Below, piece by piece: positions 20,502 through 28,794 of a stretch of DNA of 47,224 bases. The translations under genes and the position numbers were made by a program. The notes beneath the pieces were generated by a model that worked only from the letters and a program-made list of their open reading frames with translations, did not search any database and was not told the DNA's origin. Each line of letters opens with the position of its first letter. The stretch's first letter is position 1. The stretch is from a virus: positions 1 to 47,224 of the IMG/VR virus record IMGVR_UViG_3300027872_000011; one strand, 5' to 3'.

Positions 20502-22501
20502 TGGTCGCTTATACATCGGTCGCCGCGGGGCTATGGCACGACTCGGCCTCGTGGTCGCCGTCTGGCATCCCGGTCGACACTGACACCATCACCAATATTC
20601 TGCACGCAATCCGCGCTGAGGCCGACGTCACCGTGGGAGTGGGCACGGGCGTGGCAGTCAACATCGGCGACAACGGCACGCTGACGTTTGCTGCTGACAC
20701 GACCAATCTCATCAAGGGGGGGTTCGCAGCATCGGGCGACATCATGCAGGAGGCGGGCTCTTCGGTCGCCATCGACACGACCGACGACGTGCTGGTCGAG
20801 GTCATGATCGGGACGACGCACGCAGCGTGGAAAGCTAGGGGCACCAAAGAGAACCCGTGCACTCTTGAGTACATCGGGACGGGGTCTCTCAGAGTACGCG
20901 GTCAGTCCTCGCCGGCGGGCTCGGGTCGGATGGACTGCGAGCACCTCACCATTCGCAGGCTCGACAACGAGACGACCTACCCCTCGTTGGGGTACAATCA
21001 GGACGGGTCCGACGTCGACTACCACTACCGTCTGGTCGACTGCACCCTCGACAACGTGCATCAGTTCGCCAGCCTGACGGGCATCACGATCGACACGGCG
21101 CCCTCGACTGGCGTCGTCGAGGTCACTCGATGCAAGTGGATAAACTGCGTAGTCCCTGGCGGGGCCACCGCGAACTGGGCGAACATCAAACCAGAGTCAA
21201 AGCCGGGCATGTCGGTCACATTCGACCAATGCGATTTCGATGCGACCGTCCACTACAGCAACTCTTGGGACGTGGTGACCCGTGGGTGTGTGTTCCGTAA
21301 GGGCTATGTTCTCCGCGACTCGATCGACAACGCCTGGACCCGAGGGTTTCGGGGGGAGTTCTCCGGCAATTTTGTCTATAAGGACAGCAGCACGGCACTG
21401 CTCATCCACTACGGCGACACCATTCGCGGCAACGTGCTAATCGACGACAGTGGGTCGGGAAATCCACACTTCTTTTACCCATTCGGAGGCACAGGTGTAC
21501 TCGACTTCAGCGGCAACGTGCTGTACTCCACCTATGATGGAGTGGGTATCTCGGAGGGCGACGGGGTGTCGCCGCGGGGGCCTGCGTCGGGAACGCAGGC
21601 TGCTAACAGGATAGACATTATAGGCAACTGGGTGATCCCGAACAGAAACGGGCCTGGTGGGGACTCCTCACACACCGCGACCCTATCCACGCTGGTGTTC
21701 GATCTGACCGATAGCTCGTTCAGAATCGTGGGCAATTTCGCCTACAACGGTTCAAGCATGGGGGCTTCGAATGCTAATGAGAGCGAGCTACCAGCTCCAG
21801 GTAGCATTGAGATGTTCCGGTCGAACATCGTGCATGGCCGGGCTTCAGCCGATGGCATGAAGCTAAAGGACTTGGGTTTTGGCGCACCCGCGGACGACTT
21901 CATGGCGGAGACCCACGCCGACACTGAAGAGGTCGCCAACTGGAATGTCGGGTACCTGCTGGCCCCCGGCGACGAGAGTCCGGGCGGAGGGTATGAAAAT
22001 TACCCCCGGTCGGGCGCCGGGCCTTGGGCAGTCGGTACCAACGACACCGATGACGTCGACCCTATGTGCCACGACCTGAGCCGTAACCCCGAGACGTGGG
22101 CGGTCACTCTCACGGCCGCCATGGACCGCATCGGCAGCGGCACGCACACGACGGCCGACCTGATTGCCTACATCGCAGACGGGTGCGCGGTGACGAACCC
22201 GGCGCTCATCGGAGTCGGTCAGAATGGACAGGACCCAGGACCACCCGGCGCGGTCGTGCCGTCGATCGGCACGGCCCCAGTCGAGTATGAGATGGCTCTA
22301 TCGCTGTTCCAGGGCGGGGTGGCCCCCGTATCGTGGGACGAATTCATAGCGCGCGTAAATGCCAACGTGGACATGACTCACCAAATCATCATGCCAGGAG
22401 TGATCGAGAGACTCGGCGTGGTGACTCTGTACCTCGACGGTGAGCCGGACATTGGTGAGATCGATGCCATCGGAACAGAAGCATTCGCAGGCCCGCCATG
22501 A
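20501..22501 (+). CDS. Tailspike with G8-like and beta-helix regions
   Basis: 666 residues, GTG start. Residues about 1-110 (GLWHDSASWSPSGIPVDTDT, then regular short strands) follow the pattern of G8-like domains seen in tailspikes and surface hydrolases. Residues about 110-450 show repeated short beta units with Asn ladders (FSGNFVYKD, IRGNVLIDD, FSGNVLYST, IIGNWVIPN) typical of a right-handed beta-helix. Such spikes often cut host surface polysaccharide; an active site cannot be assigned. The C-terminal 56 residues begin SWDEFIARVNANVDM, echoing the 19156 protein. Confidence 0.62.
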   Translation: MVAYTSVAAGLWHDSASWSPSGIPVDTDTITNILHAIRAEADVTVGVGTGVAVNIGDNGTLTFAADTTNLIKGGFAASGDIMQEAGSSVAIDTTDDVLVEVMIGTTHAAWKARGTKENPCTLEYIGTGSLRVRGQSSPAGSGRMDCEHLTIRRLDNETTYPSLGYNQDGSDVDYHYRLVDCTLDNVHQFASLTGITIDTAPSTGVVEVTRCKWINCVVPGGATANWANIKPESKPGMSVTFDQCDFDATVHYSNSWDVVTRGCVFRKGYVLRDSIDNAWTRGFRGEFSGNFVYKDSSTALLIHYGDTIRGNVLIDDSGSGNPHFFYPFGGTGVLDFSGNVLYSTYDGVGISEGDGVSPRGPASGTQAANRIDIIGNWVIPNRNGPGGDSSHTATLSTLVFDLTDSSFRIVGNFAYNGSSMGASNANESELPAPGSIEMFRSNIVHGRASADGMKLKDLGFGAPADDFMAETHADTEEVANWNVGYLLAPGDESPGGGYENYPRSGAGPWAVGTNDTDDVDPMCHDLSRNPETWAVTLTAAMDRIGSGTHTTADLIAYIADGCAVTNPALIGVGQNGQDPGPPGAVVPSIGTAPVEYEMALSLFQGGVAPVSWDEFIARVNANVDMTHQIIMPGVIERLGVVTLYLDGEPDIGEIDAIGTEAFAGPP

Positions 22502-23781
22502 GTACTAGAGTCGCACGAGTCGACCGCTGGCAGACGCGCCTCGATGCCGACATCCCGCTCGACAGTCGTGGATTCGCGCTGCTCTGGGGCACGGTGATTT
22601 CGGCCGACCAGGTACTCGAGTATGGTCCGCTTGACGGCCACCCCGACGGCCACCTCGAGCTAGTCCCCGAGTCGACTGTGTTCGATGAGGAGGCGATGGC
22701 GACGCTCAAGAACGCGCCCATCACATTCTTGCACCCGCAAGAGCCGGTCAGCGCGGACAACTCCGTGCGACTCACAGTGGGGCACATCGTCGACGTAAAG
22801 CGCGATGGCAACCGACTGAGGGCACTGCATCAGATCGAGGACGCCCAGACCCTGGCCAAGATTCGAGGCGGCGTGGTCGAGCTGTCGCCCGGCTACACGA
22901 CCGAGCTGGAGGACGCGGCAGGGATGCGGACCGACGATGGTCGGACGGTCAATGCAATCCAGCGCGGCCGCGTGTACAATCATCAGGCGGTGGTGCCGGA
23001 GGCGAGGGCCGGCCACGAGAACGCACTATCGATCGACGCCCGGATTCTCCCGGCGGATGGTCTCAGAATCCAAATAAAGGGAGCGATCATGAAGACATTC
23101 AAGAAAGACGGGAAATCATTCGAGGTCGATGAGGCGGTGTTTGACCTCTTGACCGACCTGACCAGCAAACTCACAGGTGGCAGCAAGGGCGACGCCGAGG
23201 GCGATGACCCTCCAGATGATGAGGACGAGGAGGAGGACGGCAAGAAGGGCGACGCCGAGGGCGATGAGGCCTCCGACAAAGCCGAGGACGGCAAGCCTGA
23301 TACTGCCAAGCCCGACGCCCCCCTCACTCCCGCAACCGACAGCAAGCCCATCGACGTGGCAGCTCTGACCAAGTCGATCACCGATGGCGTGCTCAAGGCG
23401 GTCAAGAAGGACCGGTCCGAAGCTCAGGCCTCCGCCACTCGCACCGCGACCATCGTGAACGACGCGCGCAGCGTGCTGCCTCAGAGCTACAGCTTCGAGG
23501 GCAAGTCCGACGCCGACATCATGCGGGCCGCCATCAAGGAGCGCGACCCGGACGCTGTGACTCGGGCCAAGGCGCTCAAGGGCGACGGGCTCCACGGGTT
23601 TTTCACGGCCATAGTTTCCGCAGCCCCGAGGCGCGACAGCTCCGTGCCCGCCAATGCCCCCAAGCACGCCGACGCTCGTGCGATGCATCAGGAGCGAATC
23701 GACGCGGTGGTCGAGTCCGGACTGACGGGCGACTCGGCCGTCAAGTGCGATGCGGTCATGAAGCTCGGGAGAGCAGGATAG
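22498..23781 (+). CDS. DUF2213 prohead protease with C-terminal scaffold
   Basis: 427 residues. The N-terminal half (about 1-185) matches DUF2213: a GFALLWGTVISADQVLEYG opening, an FLHP segment in APITFLHPQEP, the VGHIVDVKRDGNRLRA strand, and VVELSPGYTTEL with later VYNHQAVV. These domains act as capsid maturation proteases next to DUF2184 capsid genes. From residue 198 the sequence becomes an acidic, Lys/Asp/Glu-rich scaffold. An internal ATG at 23089 with an AAGGGAG site could make the scaffold alone. The start overlaps the tailspike stop. Confidence 0.78.
   Translation: MSTRVARVDRWQTRLDADIPLDSRGFALLWGTVISADQVLEYGPLDGHPDGHLELVPESTVFDEEAMATLKNAPITFLHPQEPVSADNSVRLTVGHIVDVKRDGNRLRALHQIEDAQTLAKIRGGVVELSPGYTTELEDAAGMRTDDGRTVNAIQRGRVYNHQAVVPEARAGHENALSIDARILPADGLRIQIKGAIMKTFKKDGKSFEVDEAVFDLLTDLTSKLTGGSKGDAEGDDPPDDEDEEEDGKKGDAEGDEASDKAEDGKPDTAKPDAPLTPATDSKPIDVAALTKSITDGVLKAVKKDRSEAQASATRTATIVNDARSVLPQSYSFEGKSDADIMRAAIKERDPDAVTRAKALKGDGLHGFFTAIVSAAPRRDSSVPANAPKHADARAMHQERIDAVVESGLTGDSAVKCDAVMKLGRAG
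23089..23781 (+). CDS. Putative nested scaffold product (internal start)
   Basis: In-frame ATG at codon 198 of the protease gene, preceded by AAAGGGAG at 6-9 bases. Translation from here gives a 230-residue acidic scaffold without the protease, as lambda Nu3 is nested in C. The first residues (MKTFKKDGKSFEVDEAVFDLL) look like a natural N-terminus. Predicted from the ribosome site and domain boundary only. Confidence 0.45.
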   Translation: MKTFKKDGKSFEVDEAVFDLLTDLTSKLTGGSKGDAEGDDPPDDEDEEEDGKKGDAEGDEASDKAEDGKPDTAKPDAPLTPATDSKPIDVAALTKSITDGVLKAVKKDRSEAQASATRTATIVNDARSVLPQSYSFEGKSDADIMRAAIKERDPDAVTRAKALKGDGLHGFFTAIVSAAPRRDSSVPANAPKHADARAMHQERIDAVVESGLTGDSAVKCDAVMKLGRAG

Positions 23782-23790
23782 GAGCCAGCC

Positions 23791-24639
23791 ATGCTGACAG
23801 GATCAGACTACCAATCACACCTAGGCGACAACCCTCCCGGGACCCTGAGCAACTTCAACCCCGGAGAGTATGGGGAGCCGTACTTCGTTCCCGTCGTTGT
23901 CCAGCAGGACACGCTGACCGTGACGACCGGAGCCGCCGACACCGGGTGGTCAGTGGCCGTGGCAAACGATGCGACCGGCGACGCTATGTCGTTCCTGTTT
24001 GACCCGGTCACTCTTGCCGGAGTGGCATCGGCCACAACTGCCGATGCTGCCCGCTCTCTCATGGAGGCGTGGAACTCGAACCCGCGTGCCCTGGAATTCG
24101 GCCGAGCATCGCTCGACTCAGCGAGTGTGGTGCGCATCATCTACAACGATGACCGAGTGGCCTACACGACCGTGGTCACGCCGGCTGGCGTGGGCGCAGT
24201 GACTGAGGCGATTACCGTCGCCAACGCGGTGACTCAGATCGAGATCGGAACCTTCGCGTTCCGGAACACCAACGCACTCATCAACGCAGGCGCCGACCCA
24301 CTGGCTCTGGTCTCTGCGACCAGTGCCGTGCTCGAGCAATTCGTCGGTGGCGTGGCGCGCAATGGGTCGACGGTAAACCCCGCGACCACGTCCACACTGA
24401 CCTACCCAGTCTACTCTCGCGGGGAATCGGCGCCTGTGGCCCAGAGGGCTCGCATGGCAATTCGCGCGGCCGTGGCAGTGCGAGTGACTGACCCCGTGTC
24501 CGCAGTCACCACAGCCAGCTCAGGCATCCGAGTTGGGTGGCTGACCACCGGCGCCGGCCTGACGCTCACCTCAGGCGTAAAAATCGTGCGCGGTGCACCT
24601 GCAAACGGAATCGCCATCGTCGAGTTCAGCATCGCGTAA
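23791..24639 (+). CDS. Structural cement (capsid decoration) protein
   Basis: 282 residues; GGAG ribosome site ahead of the ATG. It lies between the DUF2213 protease/scaffold and the DUF2184 major capsid gene, the usual place of the structural cement protein in this head type, and it has matching end signatures (FAFRNTNALINAGADPLALV, and a C-terminal VEFSIA). Residues about 38-150 appear to be an extra beta-rich insert (DTLTVTTGAADTGWSVAVAN, a helix with AARSLMEAW, then more strands). The insert resembles modules in the connector, neck and sheath proteins of this phage. Confidence 0.65.
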   Translation: MLTGSDYQSHLGDNPPGTLSNFNPGEYGEPYFVPVVVQQDTLTVTTGAADTGWSVAVANDATGDAMSFLFDPVTLAGVASATTADAARSLMEAWNSNPRALEFGRASLDSASVVRIIYNDDRVAYTTVVTPAGVGAVTEAITVANAVTQIEIGTFAFRNTNALINAGADPLALVSATSAVLEQFVGGVARNGSTVNPATTSTLTYPVYSRGESAPVAQRARMAIRAAVAVRVTDPVSAVTTASSGIRVGWLTTGAGLTLTSGVKIVRGAPANGIAIVEFSIA

Positions 24640-24649
24640 GGAGCAGGCA

Positions 24650-25726
24650 ATGAACGCACATATCAGCATTTTCACCAAAGACCTGGTCCTCGACAGCGTA
24701 CCGAAGGGCTCGTATCGTAGCTCGGCATTCGGCGGTCGATTTCGATCGGATGACGACTTCGCGCAATTCTTGGCGCGAGAGCTAGAGGCGACTCACGTCA
24801 AGACCTTTCGCGCGCCCATGCTGGGCACGCCGCTGGTCGATGGCGCCATCATCCCGATCAAGTCGGACATCGATGAGGGCGCGACGTCGTTCTCTTACGT
24901 GGTCGAGAACGGCACTGGCCAGGCGCAGTGGGAGGACGACTATGCGTCCGGCTCACTGCCAATGGTAGAGGAGTACGCGAAAGAATTCCTCAAGCCGATT
25001 CGAGAGTTCGGCATAGCCTGGCAAATCTCCAAGCGAGAGATGCGGAGCTCGGCCTTCGCCGGACGCGGCGACCTGGGGCAAAAGAAGGCCGCGACCGCGT
25101 TGACTGGCATGAAGCAGTTCGGCGAGTTCGTTGGCATGTACGGCGATGCGAGCCGCGACATGCAGGGGTTCTCGAATCACCCGAACGTGCCCATTCTGGC
25201 GCCGACGTACGACGCGACCGCCGGGTCATCCAGCTGGCTGTTCAAGGCCGGCAACTTGATACAGGCCGATATCGTGGCGATGCAACAGTTGATGCTCGAC
25301 ACGACCAACGGCACTCTGCAGATCGACCGAATGCAGATCCCTGCGCGAGTATGGAAAGCGCTTGGTCGACCGTATCATGTGCAGGGCGTGACCGTTGTCG
25401 CCACCGGAACAACCATCAGGCAGTTCCTCATCGACAGCAACCCCGAGATCACGTTCGGGTCCATGCTGCGGCTTCAGAGAAACAAGTCGGCCGCACCGCC
25501 GCTGACACCAACTGCGCCGCTCACACAGCAGCTGTCAGCCGATCGAGTCGTGGCGTACATGAATAACTCCGATGTCGTGGAGTTCGTTCAGCCCATGGCA
25601 CCGCGGTTCGAGCCCGGTCAAGTGGTCGAGCTGCGAATGAAGCACCCCGGCTCATCGACCACGGGTGGCACCGTGTTCTACCAGGCCAACGGGGCGTGCT
25701 ACATGGACGTTGCGTACGCATCTTAG
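24650..25726 (+). CDS. Major capsid protein (DUF2184 type)
   Basis: 358 residues from the ATG at 24650, which has a strong AAGGAG site; an earlier in-frame reading would overlap the cement gene. It carries the DUF2184 pattern: FAQFLARELEATHVKTF near the start, GATSFSYVVENGTGQAQW, an IAWQISKREMRSSA helix region, and QADIVAMQQLMLDTTN. It ends with ELRMKHPGSSTTGG. It forms the HK97-fold shell, assembled on the scaffold encoded just upstream. No insertion is evident here. Confidence 0.85.
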   Translation: MNAHISIFTKDLVLDSVPKGSYRSSAFGGRFRSDDDFAQFLARELEATHVKTFRAPMLGTPLVDGAIIPIKSDIDEGATSFSYVVENGTGQAQWEDDYASGSLPMVEEYAKEFLKPIREFGIAWQISKREMRSSAFAGRGDLGQKKAATALTGMKQFGEFVGMYGDASRDMQGFSNHPNVPILAPTYDATAGSSSWLFKAGNLIQADIVAMQQLMLDTTNGTLQIDRMQIPARVWKALGRPYHVQGVTVVATGTTIRQFLIDSNPEITFGSMLRLQRNKSAAPPLTPTAPLTQQLSADRVVAYMNNSDVVEFVQPMAPRFEPGQVVELRMKHPGSSTTGGTVFYQANGACYMDVAYAS

Positions 25727-25742
25727 TAGAGTGGGGCCACTC

Positions 25743-26192
25743 ATGACCAAGACAAAAAAAACAAAAGATTCAGATGAAGCCGTGGAGGAATCGGAGGTTG
25801 TTCGCCCTCCGCCCATCGTGCTCAATAACACGCAGGGCCCGCGAATCATCCCGTTCGGAGGCGTGTCAAGTGACGATGGCACGAGTGTCATCGACCTTGA
25901 GAGGATGAAGTTTCACGCCGGGCTAAATGCGCCGAAGGACCCGAGTGAATTCGCCAAGGTCAGCGCGCTCCCATCCTACAAGCAGTGGGTCAAACAGGGC
26001 GTGCTTGAGGAGCTTGAGTCTCTCGACGAAATCCCGGTCGTCGGTAAGGCGGACGATGTCATCATCGAGGCCAGTGCGAGCCGGTCGTCGATGGAGTGGT
26101 GGCTGGCCCATGAGACTCGTTCGAGTGTGAGGACGAAGCTCAAGACCAAGCTCGCCGAGATGAAAAAGCAGCGATTCCCTCAGGAGGACTGA
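25743..26192 (+). CDS. Hypothetical protein after the capsid gene, 149 aa
   Basis: Start at the ATG following the capsid stop. Lys-rich N-terminus (MTKTKKTKDSDEAVEE), then a beta-like part (IVLNNTQGPRIIPFGG) and charged helices to the end. This slot is often filled by a small head or connector protein in related gene orders. I cannot name the family. Confidence 0.55.
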   Translation: MTKTKKTKDSDEAVEESEVVRPPPIVLNNTQGPRIIPFGGVSSDDGTSVIDLERMKFHAGLNAPKDPSEFAKVSALPSYKQWVKQGVLEELESLDEIPVVGKADDVIIEASASRSSMEWWLAHETRSSVRTKLKTKLAEMKKQRFPQED

Positions 26193-26195
26193 GCC

Positions 26196-26408
26196 ATGCC
26201 ACCGACCTACGACCTCGACAACATCTTCACCTACCACTCTCCCAAGGACGGACAGCAGGAGAAGTATCAGGCCATCAGGGCGAAGGCGAAGGAGCTCGCT
26301 GCCTTGATGGGAGACGCTTGCCCTCCATCGCGCGAGCTCGCCCTCGCCCGCACGAACCTGGAGCAAGCGATGTTCTGGGCCAACGCAGCCGTCGCAAGAA
26401 ACGACTAG
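26196..26408 (+). CDS. acb2: Acb2/Tad1-like cyclic-nucleotide sponge
   Basis: 70 residues, essentially two helices. The sequence shows the Acb2 (DUF7681) signature almost end to end: FTYHSPKDGQQEKYQAIR, AKELAALMGDACPPSRE, then LARTNLEQAMFWANAAVAR. Proteins of this family form hexamers that bind cyclic di- and trinucleotides (and some bind Thoeris signals), so they block CBASS-type immunity. It sits inside the head operon between a capsid-proximal gene and the connector, 3 bases after the previous stop and directly before the next ATG. Recognised by motif; ligand range unknown. Confidence 0.8.
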   Translation: MPPTYDLDNIFTYHSPKDGQQEKYQAIRAKAKELAALMGDACPPSRELALARTNLEQAMFWANAAVARND

Positions 26409-27140
26409 ATGGCCCACTCGCCCACCATATGCCCGACCGAGGCGCAGCTGCTGGAGCTGTACCCCGTGTTTCGGGTGACGCCCTACACGACCGGCTTGAA
26501 CGCCTGGACTCTCGTCGTGGGCAGCGTTGCGGCAGGGCCGTACATCGTGACCGTGGACTCGGTGCCGTACGCCTACCCCGCGACCGGTTCCGAGACGATC
26601 GAGGAGTTGCGCGATGCGATCCTGGCCGTGATGGTCGCGGGCACCCACACGAATTGGATGGCCTCAGCATCGAGCACCGACGCTGTGGTCATGACGTCGC
26701 TCGTCGATGGGCGAGGGCTGAGCGTCGCCTCGAACCTCGGGCCCACGGGGGCTGAGATGTCGCTGGCTGAGACCATGGAGCTCACGGGCACCGAGGTCAT
26801 CCACAACGCGCTGTCGTTCGCCGGGTGCCTGGTGTGCGACTGGGGCTGCTCCACCTACGACGCCTGCATGGCTGCTGCTGTGCATTGGCTCAAGATGTGG
26901 GGTCAGGGCCAGACCAAGACTGGCGGGCCTAGCGGGCCGATTGCCAGCATGGGACAGGGGCCGTTCTCGGTCTCGTTCGCGAACAATCAGATGTCGAGCG
27001 GCGCTGACGGCTGGTGGGGCGGCAGTCCCGAGGGGGCGAATTTCCTCATGCTGCGGCGGCAGCAGGGCCCTCAGTTCGTGCGCATGCGAGCCGGTGGCAG
27101 GTGTGCTCCGAGGTCCTACGGTCGGCGAGGCAGCTGGTGA
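26409..27140 (+). CDS. Head-tail connector (DUF4054-like) with inserted domain
   Basis: 243 residues. The N-terminus (CPTEAQLLELYPVF) and C-terminal half (VIHNALSFAGCLVCDW, a helical HWLKMWGQ, then GPIASMGQGPFSVSFA and ANFLMLRRQQ) fit the DUF4054 adaptor that sits under the portal. Between them, residues about 31-124 form an extra domain: AWTLVVGSVAAGPYIVTVDS, a helix SETIEELRDAILAVM, then strands. The closest relatives I see are in the sheath and neck proteins of this same phage. The family normally lacks this insert, so the connector is probably decorated on its outer face. Confidence 0.65.
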   Translation: MAHSPTICPTEAQLLELYPVFRVTPYTTGLNAWTLVVGSVAAGPYIVTVDSVPYAYPATGSETIEELRDAILAVMVAGTHTNWMASASSTDAVVMTSLVDGRGLSVASNLGPTGAEMSLAETMELTGTEVIHNALSFAGCLVCDWGCSTYDACMAAAVHWLKMWGQGQTKTGGPSGPIASMGQGPFSVSFANNQMSSGADGWWGGSPEGANFLMLRRQQGPQFVRMRAGGRCAPRSYGRRGSW

Positions 27141-27676
27141 TGGTCACCGACAATCGCGCAGGCATGGACGAGCTCACGGGCGAGCTCAAGTTCCTGGAGG
27201 CAAACCCGCTGTCGTTCGGCTGGCTGTCGAGGCCAAGTCCGCTGTCGACCGGCGGTGGCACTGGCCGCGGCACTGGAGCCAGCAAGAAGAAGGACGACCG
27301 GGGCAAGAGCACTGAGACCACGGTCGCTCAGGTTGCGCGCGCTCACGAGCTCAGTCTGGGCAACCTGAAGAGCGTGCAGCCACCTCGATCGGTGCTCAAC
27401 GCGACCGTCGCCGAGCACACTGTCGAGATCGAGAGTGCCATCGGGCAGTTCGTCGGACCGGTTATCGCCGGTGAAATCGATGCCAGGACCGGGCTCGGCC
27501 TGCTCGGCGAGTTCATCACTGGGCTGGCCAAGAAGCGCTACCAATCGCAGAAGGGGTTCAAGCCGCTCAGCGAGGAGCGCAAGGCGCAGAAGGTCCGCGC
27601 CGGCAAGTCGGGCGACCAGGCCCGCATCAATACTGGCCAAGAGCTCAACTCTCTGCGATTCAGGATCGGGGACTGA
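27140..27676 (+). CDS. Tail-completion (HK97 gp10-like) protein
   Basis: 178 residues from the ATG overlapping the connector stop (TGATG). Gly/Lys-rich linker near residue 40, then a helical region, and a C-terminal segment KKRYQSQKGFKPLSEERKAQ, followed by INTGQELNSLRFRI. The PLS...KG...TGxxLNSL pattern is that of gp10 / virion-morphogenesis proteins that help join head and tail. Placement between connector and neck genes agrees. Confidence 0.55.
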   Translation: MVTDNRAGMDELTGELKFLEANPLSFGWLSRPSPLSTGGGTGRGTGASKKKDDRGKSTETTVAQVARAHELSLGNLKSVQPPRSVLNATVAEHTVEIESAIGQFVGPVIAGEIDARTGLGLLGEFITGLAKKRYQSQKGFKPLSEERKAQKVRAGKSGDQARINTGQELNSLRFRIGD

Positions 27677-28794
27677 TGGCCGAACCAACACCACCCGACC
27701 TCGGCAATATCTCGAATGCGGCGTTCCTCGCCCTGCCAGACTGGTCGGTCATCGCGACCAACCTAGCCGGCAAGGCCGACACGTTCACGTCTCTCGAGAC
27801 CTGCATCGTCGCGATATTCTACCGCCTCGTTCGCGACAATTTCGAGTACCTCAACGAGGCCCTTGCGTGCCGCATAGACACGCCCCTGAGCCTCGCTGCG
27901 AAGTCGGGCGAGGGCGTTGTGCACTGGACTCCGACGGACTGGCCAGCAGTAGGCCTGACACTCGCGAACATGACGGGCGCAAACCCTGCGCCGGGCATAC
28001 TGTTCAGCTGCAATGGCACGAATCTTGACGACGTTGGCGGGCTCACGCTGAGCGACAACATCGCCGGCGAGCTACTGACCTATGCGGTCGTCAGCGCGCA
28101 GGGGTCGCTGGGCAGCTCACCGGACTACCCGTTTGTTTTCGGGCTTCGCACCCACGCGACTCGATACGTGCACGCCGAGGACACGGCGATCGCCAAGGCG
28201 CAGGACATCGCATACCAGGCGACGTACTCGCTGCCAGAGTGGCCCCAGGACTCTGAGGCAAACATCGTCCTTGCCAAGGTCGCGGACTTCACGAGCGCCA
28301 CCGACACGGGGCCGAGCAATCGCATCGGATTCGAGTTTGGCCTGGGCTCGGCGCCATCAGGACCACCCGGCGTAGGGCCTAGGGATTATGCCCCGTATGT
28401 CCGATGGTATGATTCCGGCGACGTCGAGCAGAAGATTGAGGCCAGCCTACCCACGAGCGGCCCGGTGACATTCTCCCCTGGCAACATCGCCATCACGCCA
28501 GGCCGGCGGGTGACTCTGGGGTTCCATCGATACTTCAACGGCGTGAACTGGTCAGTGATTTTCCTGGTCAACGGCCGCGCGGTCACGACTCAGGTTGGCA
28601 CGCTCGCGGCACCCGACATTGCGGCCGGCGCGAACATTCGACTGCACATCGGCTCAGCCCAGCTCGGCGTGAGCTACACAGGCGGTCCGGTAAACAACGT
28701 CATGGTGTGGGCTAACCCGTCCGACCATGCATCTGTGGCAGCGTCCATGCTGACGGCTTACTCGCGCGGCGAGGGATTCGAGGCGGTGCCGTAA
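27676..28794 (+). CDS. Virion protein with lectin-like C-terminal domain
   Basis: 372 residues; start shares a base with the previous stop. After a helical N-terminus (about 1-70), residues about 230-365 read as a concanavalin/LamG-like beta sandwich (RRVTLGFHRYFNGVNWSVIF, then VNGRAVTTQVG, IRLHIGSAQLG, NNVMVWANPSDH). Such domains bind sugars on virion surfaces. A lectin-like protein in the middle of neck genes is unusual; it may decorate the collar. Function inferred from fold pattern only. Confidence 0.5.
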   Translation: MAEPTPPDLGNISNAAFLALPDWSVIATNLAGKADTFTSLETCIVAIFYRLVRDNFEYLNEALACRIDTPLSLAAKSGEGVVHWTPTDWPAVGLTLANMTGANPAPGILFSCNGTNLDDVGGLTLSDNIAGELLTYAVVSAQGSLGSSPDYPFVFGLRTHATRYVHAEDTAIAKAQDIAYQATYSLPEWPQDSEANIVLAKVADFTSATDTGPSNRIGFEFGLGSAPSGPPGVGPRDYAPYVRWYDSGDVEQKIEASLPTSGPVTFSPGNIAITPGRRVTLGFHRYFNGVNWSVIFLVNGRAVTTQVGTLAAPDIAAGANIRLHIGSAQLGVSYTGGPVNNVMVWANPSDHASVAASMLTAYSRGEGFEAVP

